From Cristatella mucedo (lineage: Eukaryota > Bryozoa > Phylactolaemata > Cristatellidae): a stretch of DNA of 64,000 bases. The number at the start of each line of letters is the position of its first letter. Positions within the stretch are counted from its first letter, which is position 1. This document shows, piece by piece, positions 57,101 through 64,000 of the stretch. The notes beneath the pieces were generated by a model that did not search any database, was not told the DNA's origin, and saw only the letters and a list, made by a program, of their open reading frames with translations. The DNA is taken from contig WPIO01000010.1 in NCBI GenBank assembly GCA_009760855.2, positions 8,055,001-8,119,000 on the forward strand, written 5' to 3'. Both the position numbers and the translations under genes were made by a program.

Positions 57101-60100
57101 CTTGCTCACTTTGTGCATGTTCTTGCTAACTTTTTTGCTACTGCGCCAAGAACAATAAAAATGTGCCAAATAGTCTCTACGATGCCAGCTGTAAAGGTAA
57201 AGGAAGGTCGAGATTTCGTGAGAGAATGCAACTGGAAATTGTGATGGATCACGTTGTTGTAGTCATGTTCCTTACAATTGTCGCACCCTTTTTGCCACTG
57301 CTGAAGTCGCACATACATGAGCCTCAAATGACTAAAGTACCCGGCATATATTGATTCTATGATCACTGGTAGAAGGTGAGGGAGATGATTATGTTAATAG
57401 GACTTCAGAAGTTAGTGTCTTGAAATAATTAATAATATAAATAATTAATAAGAATAGAATAATTTTGAAATAAATTGAATTAAATAAATAAATAAATTAA
57501 TTAAATAAATAAATTGCCAAGAAGGCAGAGGTTGAGCCTCACACTCAAAGGTGGCCTTCCTACATCTAATAAATGACACATTTCCAAGACAAGAATAGTC
57601 AACAACTCCATCACTCCTATAAACATTGGACTCTGTCACAAAACACGGTGTGTTCTAATCTTTTTCTTTTCTCGGTGAAAAAAGCTCTTAGTGACTTTAA
57701 TCAACGACTTGATATCGTAGCCAGACTTTGCTTGTGCATTGCTATTGGCCTTGGTATGGGCAGACCCGAACGTTTACCCTAAGCCATGATAGCTAGGTGC
57801 CTAAAAGTGGGATTTCATCGGATAGAAGTATCTCTCAGAAGCCAATGGTCTTGCAGTGGCTGCTTCGTGATTCTTTAAAATTGCCTTGGCTTTCTTTCGG
57901 ATGTGGAATAGGCATTCGCAAGCAAGGTACGTGGTGATCTAGCATATGAGCCTGGGGGCACTTACTCCTTTCAGAGCTAATGTAGGCATAGGTGTTTGCC
58001 GTGTTGATCGAAGTTTTACCCGTGGGGCACGTTAGTAACTTGCGTGGTCATGTAGAGCAAAACTTGGCGACTACCGTATTTTTACGCTTATAAGTCACAC
58101 CCAAGTATAAGTCGCATTTTAAATTTACGGACAACGTTTTTTGGAAGTTTTATTGAAAAATATTACTACTGAATACATAGCTCATTTTGTATTAATATAA
58201 GTTTGCTTTAATCATCACAGTTAGCAAGAAACTCGTCATCGTTTCACTGCTAACATCTTCATATTCTTGTGCAGCATTGTCACTTTCCTCATATATTGCA
58301 TTATTTTCAGTTCCATCCAGTATGTTTGAAATTCGCAATTTTAGGGTTTATGATCAGCTAAAGTAGAGTATAATATAAACTAGTTAATCCCATACGAACA
58401 AGTTGAGCAGTCTAGATAGGTAGACAAGGAGTGTTTTTTTAGTTTTGACATTTATTTGAATTGCAGTGTATAAGTCGCAGGTTTATTTTTCAAATAAATT
58501 GGGAAAAAGTGCGACATACTCGTAAAAATACCATACCTGTTTCTCGCATTGTCCATGTGCTAGAATTAATTTGTTTAAGTGCAGTTATGGACATAGTGAG
58601 CACACTAAGCAGAAACGTGCAGATTCGTTTGTTTGCACAGAATTACATATATTATGCCGTTTAAATGTTGAACTATCTGTGGCAAACAAATTCTTTTGAA
58701 ATTGTCTATGACGCTGCCTTTGTTGAATTTTTAGGTACTAAGTTGGTTAATGCCAAGATAATTTACTCCCACTGTGCCTCACTCAAAAGCAAGGCTGTTG
58801 AACTTATGAGCTTCCACGAACAGTCATTACAAGCGTTAGGCTAGCCAGCTCACTTTTAACTTTGAAGCAGTGTGTCTCATGGGTATCTGAGGTTTGCTGG
58901 TATTATTTTGGGTTCCTTAGGCAGCAAATAAACGGGCATGAATTAACGTTTTTTTCTGTCCTGCCTTTTTGAAAGTTACTATTGTTGGTGAATTGGTGAA
59001 ACATTCCCTTTTACCTGCATGCCTTTGGAAACAGAGACATTCGAAACTTTTTCACTGGAAGTTAAGCTCAACGTGTTTTTTTCATTGCCGACAAACGGAA
59101 GCCATCTCGGCATGCCACGAACTTCAATGACTGCACGTTTATACCCCCTCGGCAAGTGCTGTGCAGAGAAGTGTGGTGTGCAGAGAACTTTGCTTGCCAC
59201 TCCAGAATATTTGTATGGCTCTGATACTATTTGGTTTGAGCCGTTTTCGGGATCAAGCTATTTCCCGAGCTCATGCCTCTGGCTAATTTATCAGCAGTTG
59301 CAAACGACTCAGTAGTTTTTTGCCACTAGACTCCTGATAGTAGGGACCTGCCGTTGTTTGGGCGTGTTGCTGTGGATGCATCTGACTATATGCTGAAGAT
59401 CTGTTGCTTCAGTGTATGCCAATCATTGCATTGTGGCGGGCTCAAATTAGCTAACACGTCATTTACAGAGCAAGACAGCATTTAAAGTTGTACTGGGGTG
59501 TACTGGGCAAGAAGGGTAAATCATATTCCAACACTTTTTGCTTGCGACCAACTGACGCTAGATTCAGGTAGTTTTGATTGATTATCCAGAAGAGCAGAAG
59601 TATTGTCAGATTGTACAGCAGAATCTTGTCAGTTGTATGGGTGAAGTGCCAGCCTTGTTTTGCTAGTTGCGATAGTACCCGAAACATGACCGTCGATCCT
59701 TACTTGCAGCATGCAGTGAGAGAATGAGTACTAAAGCAGGATTTGCATTGCTTTGCAAAAAATAAATGAGGAGTGCAAACCAGAAAGGGGGAGGCAGAAT
59801 TACAGCTATAGCAGAAGCTCATTGTAAATCTAAAGAAATCTTTAAGCACAAATCCGAATATTTAATGATGGTTTCTAGTAAGCTATGTTATTAAGCATGC
59901 TCACAATGGCAGCAGAAGAGTGGCTCGCAGCACAAGTGAAGCTAAGCATGTCCGGATAGCCTTATTGGAGAGCCGTTTCATGGAATTACCGCGACATGTT
60001 GGCTCCGCCATTGGAACCAGAGAGATCGTAGTCTGGTACTAGCAGATGTTAAGATATCAGGTGGATTATGTAGAGGTACAGCTGGCGAGTGCATACCCAC

Positions 60101-61411
60101 TAAAACTCGGCTACTCCAATATCTATCTATACTTCTATTGAATCTTTGATTTTGATTGAGGATCCAGAGCTTGTGGAAGGACTATTTGCACACGGGAGAT
60201 GTGAGAAGTGTGGTATCAAACATGGCTCAAGGTTTAGACTACAGAGAACCTCCTGATTTTGAAATAAGGCATACGGTTACGATTGTTGACTTGGACGTTT
60301 CGTTTTGATGGTTAACGGACCATTTGCAAAGCAGTGTGCACATTTGCTGTCTCTTGATAATGAAAAATCAGGCTCCTCTACCATATTAGTCCGACCTTCA
60401 CTGTGTCTGACGTTGTGGTCCTGTCACCGAGTACACGAGTCAAATTTCTCGTGTGGATCCAATTGTGTCTGTGTCTAGCCACCTCCATGCAATGCAATGA
60501 TTTTGTTTTCCTAGCTACTGCTCGGAAGCTACTTTAGGTAGGTGCACATTGAACTGTAAATGCAGTGACGTCTTAGCCCAAGAGTAAGATGCTTGCACAT
60601 CACGACCGAGGTCGAAGGTTGGAATTTCGTAGCGGGTAATCCTTTATTGCCCGCTGCAAGCTGGAGGGGGTGATAGCCACTAAGGCTTTTCTGCTGCTAT
60701 GTCTTATTATCTTATCTTAAATACCTTAATATATCTTATTCTTATATATTATGCTATTGTCTTTTCTGCTGCTATGTCAATGGGGAATGTTGAATTGGCC
60801 GATCGTTACTTTAAATCACAAGCTGAACTGCAGGTCCTCAGCTGTGCACCTATGTATGGCTCCTTTACTGGTGACGAGATATTGTTCTGCCATTGCATCG
60901 TCTTGATGCTGCAATGCGTTCTCTTCCCATAGGTGTTCGCAGAGGCTGACCTAGATGACGACAAGAAGCTATCGTTTACTGAATTCGAGCACGTGATGTC
61001 AAAAGCTCCCGACTTTACAACGTAAGTTCTCCTGCAATCCAGCTGAAGTTAATATGGTTTGGACTGCCAATTTGTCCGGGCCATCGGAGGCCATAGCATG
61101 AGAACACGCAAGCGCAATCGCATGAAACTTGGTAGCACTGTTCTCTGCATTGCCGTTCAAATGTGTTAAATATGCTGGCTGGCCCGTGCCATTTTAGGCC
61201 ATAGCACAAGAAGGTAAAGAGGCAAGCGCAGTTGCATGAATTTAGTGGGTAAACCGTAACACCCATTCTCTGTAATTTTGAATCAAAACTGCAGTTTTCT
61301 GATGTTTATCGTGGAAGTGGCAGCTGTATCGCAGTTATTTGGGGGACCCAAAGGGATAGCTACTACATTCGTTTGCTTATCTGTTTCAGGTTATTCTGCA
61401 TTCGACTATAG
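51094..61411 (+). CDS. CIB1: CIB-family EF-hand protein (calcium and integrin-binding), complete
   Basis: Seven plus-strand exons join into one 582-nt frame of 193 codons plus stop: 51094-51144, 54204-54238, 54501-54612, 55595-55742, 56814-56938, 60933-61021 and 61390-61411. Human CIB1 has 191 residues. CIB proteins are small calcium sensors that bind integrin tails, kinases and, for CIB2/3, TMC channels. The product starts Met-Gly-Asn, a possible N-myristoylation site. Residues 116-127 and 163-174 form the two calcium-type EF-hand loops ([12 protein letters not shown] and [12 protein letters not shown]). Family landmarks are LPELK-NPF at the exon 3/4 junction, [28 protein letters not shown] and the tail KAPDFTTLFCIRL. 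Middle and C-terminal regions resemble CIB1, while the N-terminus resembles CIB2/CIB3, so the paralogue is less sure than the family. Introns are GT-AG except intron 3 (GC-AG). An AATAAA follows at 61639. Confidence 0.93.
52175..52282 (+). mobile_element. L2 LINE 3' end
   Basis: CATACCTTTGCAGCAATGTA, AAGTGCCTAGAAAGAGATTG, GGTTCTTTGAGGAGCC and (ATT)n at 52263-52281. Confidence 0.85.
52284..52420 (+). mobile_element. tRNA-derived SINE, family B
   Basis: TTGGCCCTTGGTGGTAAGGT (A box), GCGAGCTCGAGTCGTGG (B box), GGTAATGGTAGCCGTAACGG, CTCTTCTGCCATTATATAAA and TGAGGCTGTTGGATCAG. Inserted directly after an L2 tail. Confidence 0.85.
53125..53405 (+). mobile_element. LINE family 2, 3' end
   Basis: Reads LINE-like [16 protein letters not shown] with breaks, then the untranslated part GAGATGAAGTATGTTGGCAA and AAACTCTCCTGCTCAACACG. 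It matches the reverse complement of 11015-11300. Confidence 0.75.
53885..54060 (+). mobile_element. tRNA-derived SINE, family B (decayed)
   Basis: GGGCAATTCTTTGTTGCACG, GACAGTAGCCGCAAAGAGCC, TTCTGCTGCTGTATACGCCA and GGCTGTTGAATCTGCTACC match the family body. It ends about 140 bases before CIB exon 2. Confidence 0.7.
54204..54238 (+). CDS. CIB1: CIB exon 2
   Basis: This 35-nt exon encodes [11 protein letters not shown] and two bases of a His codon. The acceptor is CCCCCTTCGTTTAG and the donor is GTAAGT. It continues exon 1 as in the family pattern YQ-x-T-F-x-KKEIL. Confidence 0.93.
54239..54500 (+). other. CIB intron 2
   Basis: A 262-bp GT-AG intron. Overlapping frames of 93 and 132 codons read through it into exon 3 in other phases and are not real. 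Confidence 0.85.
54501..54612 (+). CDS. CIB1: CIB exon 3
   Basis: This 112-nt exon completes His29 and encodes [29 protein letters not shown] and LLELPELK. The acceptor is TGTGTTTCAG. The exon must end after LPELK for the frame to meet NPF in exon 4. The donor there is GCAAGC preceded by AAG, a GC-type site. Confidence 0.9.
54613..55594 (+). other. CIB intron 3 (GC-AG)
   Basis: A 982-bp intron with donor GCAAGC and acceptor TTTAG. It holds a partial SINE B (55175-55300). Confidence 0.8.
55175..55300 (+). mobile_element. tRNA-derived SINE, family B (partial)
   Basis: TTATGGTGCTTGGACTTCAC, CTAGGTCATGGGTTCTAGTC and CTTCAGTAGGCAATTTTTTG match the SINE B head and start of the body. Confidence 0.6.
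55595..55742 (+). CDS. CIB1: CIB exon 4
   Basis: This 148-nt exon encodes [35 protein letters not shown] and [14 protein letters not shown], plus one base of Asp116. The acceptor is CGTGCCTTTAG and the donor is GTAAGT. It covers the degenerate second EF-hand. The leading GTG is not a start codon: it follows a splice acceptor. Confidence 0.96.
55850..56335 (+). mobile_element. L2 LINE, 3' end
   Basis: Reads [34 protein letters not shown], then [16 protein letters not shown] after a frame break, and the tail with ATTATTATT at 56322-56330. Confidence 0.9.
56336..56430 (+). mobile_element. L2-like 3' tail
   Basis: TTTCCTTTCCAGCATATTTA, AAGTTCGTAGAAATAGATTT and AGTTCCCTTAGGGTTGTATG then an ATTATTATT run; a second, more diverged tail right after the first. 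Confidence 0.7.
56814..56938 (+). CDS. CIB1: CIB exon 5 (EF-hand 3)
   Basis: This 125-nt exon completes Asp116 and encodes [35 protein letters not shown] and DHLLTN. The acceptor is TATGCACTTGTAG and the donor is GTAAGA. The EF loop has Asp at positions 1, 3 and 5 and Asp rather than Glu at position 12, as in human CIB1. The usual Gly at position 6 is Asp. Confidence 0.96.
56985..57050 (+). mobile_element. L2-like 3' tail
   Basis: TTGCCTAGAAAGATATTGAG, TTCTCTGAGGGTGCTATATC and TGATGTATTATTATTATTG. Confidence 0.8.
58074..58533. mobile_element. pogo/Tigger-like MITE
   Basis: A 460-bp element flanked by TA dinucleotides. The left end is CCGTATTTTTACGCTTATAA; the right end, read on the minus strand, is TGGTATTTTTACGAGTATGT. 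The GTATTTTTACG...TATAAGTCGCA ends are familiar from non-autonomous pogo-type elements. No transposase frame. Confidence 0.7.
60565..60710 (+). mobile_element. tRNA-derived SINE, family B
   Basis: GTCTTAGCCCAAGAGTAAGA (A box region), CACGACCGAGGTCGAAGG, the body AGCGGGTAATCCTTTATTGC and CACTAAGGCTTTTCTGCTGC. It ends about 220 bases before CIB exon 6. Confidence 0.75.
60933..61021 (+). CDS. CIB1: CIB exon 6 (EF-hand 4)
   Basis: This 89-nt exon encodes [20 protein letters not shown] and VMSKAPDFT, plus two bases of Thr187. The acceptor is CTCTTCCCATAG and the donor is GTAAGT. The EF loop has Asp at positions 1, 3 and 5 and Glu at 12, with Lys in place of the usual Gly at position 6. Confidence 0.96.
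61022..61389 (+). other. CIB intron 6
   Basis: A 368-bp GT-AG intron containing two diverged copies of a segment of about 115 bases (GGCCAT-GAGGCCATAGCATGAG near 61078 and GCCATTTTAGGCCATAGCACAAG near 61188). Confidence 0.75.
61390..61411 (+). CDS. CIB1: CIB terminal micro-exon with stop
   Basis: Only 22 coding bases: one finishing Thr187, then LFCIRL and TAG. The acceptor is CTGTTTCAG. The phase fits, and the peptide matches the family tail (PDF-x-S-F-x-I-x-L/I), which supports this exon despite its length. Confidence 0.85.
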
Positions 61412-61638
61412 GTTGCATTTTAGCCGTGCTGTTCGTGATGGTATTGGTGGCCACCACCATAACAACGATATGTATGCCTGTAGATCTATCAAAATGTTGA
61501 GGCATTATGCAATGGATTTGGTGTTTTGTTAGCACAACAAGAGGAAAATAAGCCTATTTGGGCGTTGCTTTCATGTTTTTGTTTCTTTAAAGTTCAAACT
61601 ATTTTTTGTTGGCTTATACGTTTGTTACTGGTTTTTGG

Positions 61639-61644
61639 AATAAA
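61639..61644 (+). terminator. CIB poly(A) signal
   Basis: AATAAA, 228 bases after the CIB stop codon on the coding strand, in a T-rich stretch. Confidence 0.6.
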
Positions 61645-62479
61645 CATGTATATTCTCTGGGATTGACACCGGATAAGCTTCCTTTAGCTTCTCAGGATTT
61701 GCGGCTTACGATGTAATGCACTGATGATTGGAATGCAGTGGAATGGTGCATGCATCTCTCAGAATAGTTTGCGACGCCAATTTCCAAAAGCCGTGATGGT
61801 TTAGAGCTTTGGTGCCTATTAATTGTCGTTGAGAGGGATGACCAAACAACCTTTCCCAATATGCAGTCAACTAAAACGACTGATCCTTTTTACGAGGCTG
61901 CCAAGCAGTGCTGCAGCCACCATTTCCAGGCTAACCACCGGGAGTAGCATCAGTGGTAAATTTCGATGTACTTTCAGTTGAGCGAATCGCAATCGCTGCA
62001 TGCTGCTCCTGTATCGGTTCCAATGAGGCGTTCAATTGTTTAATTCTGTGCAGCCTTCGGTGAGCTTGCCGACCAGTAGGGGCTGCCGTGCACACCAGGA
62101 AAGAAATCCAGCAGACGGGCTTCATGGGCATCACTGCTTCTGCAGGTGCGCTCACGAAGACAGCAGCTGCTTACAACATGCAAAGAACTGCGCACAACCG
62201 TAGTCACGCACAGCTAATACCCCATCGTTTGTTCATAGAGCCAAGTGCACTTTCGGCTATGTGCATAGTGCCCGTAGCAGGACGAGAGGGAAGTGTGCTG
62301 GTGCTGTGCCAAACAACGACACAACGCACCGAATTAGCTGCTACGGGCACCACTGTGCTCGTAGCTGTAAGTGTGCTCAATCTATAAATAGACGACATCA
62401 TATTTGCCCTCGGCTTATGGCGTGAGTGCTCCCACCGACAGCTGCAGTCCCCTGCGACTCAGGAGGCGATCAACACGCT
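61645..62479. other. Convergent intergenic gap between CIB and MAST
   Basis: No exon recognised. Frames at 62088-62387 (plus) and 61931-62155 (minus) have no motif; further MAST exons or its 3' UTR could lie here. Confidence 0.4.
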
Positions 62480-63511
62480 TCAGTGAGACCACCTTGGCGA
62501 CGGCAGCCCATCGTCGAATGGCGCTGCTTGGTTAGCAGCAGCCGCTGCCGCTGCAGCCATCGCTGCTGGAGCGGCTGCTGTGGAAGGCGTTGTGGTAGGG
62601 TTCGAGCGAGCGAGTGGCGACTGTGGCGTGCCCGAGTGCCGAGCCTTGGTGCGCTGGCGACGGTACCGGACCAGCGGCTCGGCCTGCTGCTGCTCCTTCT
62701 CCTCGCCGGTGGCCACGTGGTGGCGTTCGTCGGCGGCTGATCCGGCTGTAGCATCCCCGCCGCAGCATGCACTGCTCAAGCTGCGCGCCAGCACAGTGTC
62801 GCTGGCGTGCACTCGTTGGTGGCACCGATGCCGGGCTGCGGCGGCGGCAGCTGCCCCGACCCCATCGCCGCTGCTGTTGCAGAGCGAGCAGCGGCAGTGG
62901 CCCGAGCCGCATCGAGCTTGCATTGCCACGGAGGAGCGCCTTGGCGGCGGTGGCGGCGGCGTGTGCGACAATGGCTGCGAGGATGCCGCAGCTGCGACCG
63001 CGAACTGTGATGCACCGCTGGTGGTGGTGTTGGCCGATGGGGCTGCAGCGGTCATTGCGGCGGCGGCCTGCAGCTGTGGCGGAGCATTACGCTGGCTCAT
63101 CTTCTTGAAGAGTGAAGACGACGAGGACTTGGTCACGTGGAGCTGCCGGTGCGTGGCAGCAGCGCAGCGCACGCGATCGGCCTGCGCACCCGGTGTGACT
63201 GCGGCCACCGACTCGGCTACCATTGGCTGCAGTGGCGATGGCGTTGCAGAGCACGGCAGAGAGGCCGAAGCAAATGTGGCCGCCACGCGTCGTGCCGTGC
63301 TGCTGTGCCGACGGCCGTGGTAGCTGCCACTCTGCTTGATTGAAGTCTCCTCGAGCGGCAGAGCGCGCAAGGTCACTTTGGACTTTTTGGACAGGACCAG
63401 TGCTATCACCTGGGTGTGATTGAGACCGCGCACAGGGTGCGTGTTGATGTGCGTGATAATGTAGCCGGGTCGCAGGCCGGCCTGCCATGCTGGGCCGTGC
63501 TCGTCGACACT
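62480..63511 (-). CDS. MAST: MAST-family kinase: PDZ half and low-complexity tail (partial)
   Basis: MAST kinases are microtubule-associated AGC-type Ser/Thr kinases with a PDZ domain after the kinase domain. The minus-strand frame opens with SVDEHGPAWQAGLRPG, YIITHINTHPVRGLNHTQV, IALVLSKKSKVTLR and LPLEETSIKQSG, which follows the second half of the MAST PDZ domain (GSPA-QAGL-GD-ITHING-PV-GL-H-EV, then the strand ending PFE-TSIK). About 75 residues later comes SSSSLFKKMSQRN, the counterpart of the conserved SLFKK-x-L motif. The rest is rich in Ser, Ala, His and Arg, with a run of eight alanines. The likely acceptor is GATTGCAG just above 63511; another just above 63555 keeps the same frame. 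The frame stops at 62480, but a possible donor (CCAAG|GTGGTC) lies about 15 bases before the stop, so this may not be the true C-terminus. Kinase and DUF1908 exons lie outside the window. Confidence 0.85.
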   Translation of the reverse strand, partial: SVDEHGPAWQAGLRPGYIITHINTHPVRGLNHTQVIALVLSKKSKVTLRALPLEETSIKQSGSYHGRRHSSTARRVAATFASASLPCSATPSPLQPMVAESVAAVTPGAQADRVRCAAATHRQLHVTKSSSSSLFKKMSQRNAPPQLQAAAAMTAAAPSANTTTSGASQFAVAAAASSQPLSHTPPPPPPRRSSVAMQARCGSGHCRCSLCNSSGDGVGAAAAAAARHRCHQRVHASDTVLARSLSSACCGGDATAGSAADERHHVATGEEKEQQQAEPLVRYRRQRTKARHSGTPQSPLARSNPTTTPSTAAAPAAMAAAAAAAANQAAPFDDGLPSPRWSH

Positions 63512-64000
63512 CTGCAATCGGCACGACGTCATCGACGACAACGTTCTCCGAAGAACGAAGCAGAGCAGCAGCGAGCTCGGTGGCGGCTAGACAGAGGTAT
63601 AGAAAGTGGGGGAAGATAGGCAGCTGATGAAACATGCGATTCTGCTAGTTCATATAAGGATACATATCGAGGACATTCTGATAAGATTGGTTCCACAATT
63701 GAAGAAATGCTTAGGGTACCTTTCAAAACACAAACATGTTAGAAATGAAGTTTTAATGAGTTCCATATGAATGAAAAGCATTGGAAAAAACGAGTAGGCT
63801 TGAGCATGTCTAACCCAGAAGTAAGCCGGAAGCAACGTATCTGCAAATACCAAATTTATCGATCTCTGCATCCTATACGGCTTTCGTTCCAACTTGCTGA
63901 ACCTTGGTACATCGAGGTACATGTTTGCAGCCTGTTGAGGTACATGCTTATGACTTTTAGACAGCTTCGTTTGCAGTGTAGCTGTATGCCTTTTAAATTC
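63512..64000 (-). other. MAST intron upstream of the PDZ exon
   Basis: No MAST peptide is seen here. The first half of the PDZ domain and the kinase domain must lie beyond the window. Minus-strand frames at 63087-63635 and 63650-63922 show no known motif. Confidence 0.5.

Larger units (their letters stand above)
56939..60932 (+). other. CIB intron 5 (longest)
   Basis: A 3994-bp intron with an L2 tail (56985), an AATAAATA array (57425-57510), a pogo-like MITE (58074-58533) and a SINE B (60565). No internal exon is indicated, because exons 5 and 6 already join in phase. Confidence 0.85.

Noticed and set aside
62580-63323. 247-codon plus frame opposite the MAST exon
   Set aside because: Antisense shadow of the MAST frame in GC-rich repetitive coding sequence.

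Overview
This is animal (metazoan) nuclear DNA. It contains spliced genes of metazoan or eukaryotic families with introns from about 0.3 to 4 kb, dinucleotide microsatellites on a scale seen in animals, L2-clade LINEs ending in (ATT)n, tRNA-derived SINEs, LTR elements, and hAT-like and pogo-like DNA transposons. I cannot name the phylum. There is no bacterial, organellar or CRISPR content. Most long open frames are translations of microsatellites or LINE remnants. The real genes are split into short exons, which I assembled by reading splice sites and conserved peptides by eye.

Three host genes are supported. (1) VPS28, an ESCRT-I subunit, lies on the minus strand: seven exons between 37270 and 24461 cover everything except the extreme N-terminus, and I could not find the first exon. 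(2) A CIB-family EF-hand gene lies on the plus strand: seven exons between 51094 and 61411 give a complete 193-residue frame with an N-terminal Met-Gly, two EF-hand loops and the conserved C-terminal tail. One of its introns is GC-AG. (3) A MAST-family serine/threonine kinase lies on the minus strand, 63511 to about 62480. Only the second half of the PDZ domain and a Ser/Ala-rich tail are in the window. CIB and MAST converge tail to tail, with about 1.1 kb between them.

Layout: 1-6.9 kb is microsatellite-rich DNA with two weak gene-end candidates. 7-15 kb is a transposon graveyard: a long L2 copy, a hAT-like element with a second LINE inside it, and scrambled L2 pieces with a nested SINE. A 1333-bp solo LTR with a 4-bp target duplication lies at 16956-18288. 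Another L2 copy occupies 20.7-22.6 kb. VPS28 spans 24.4-37.3 kb, its introns filled with L2 and SINE pieces. More L2 copies lie at 38-43.6 kb, one of them split by an AT-rich palindrome. A second LTR-like unit is at 44.5-45.5 kb. A GC-richer stretch from about 47 to 52 kb leads into CIB exon 1. CIB introns hold SINEs, L2 tails and a 460-bp pogo-like MITE. The MAST exon closes the window.

The three genes share no pathway that I can see; their proximity looks incidental. I found no new multi-gene system. The most notable points are the two hidden spliced genes, the GC-AG intron and altered EF-hand loops of CIB, the SINE families (one with an L2-like tail, one with a perfect palindrome in its tRNA-like head), the two LTRs with internal tandem duplications, and the AT-hairpin insertion with a target-site duplication.
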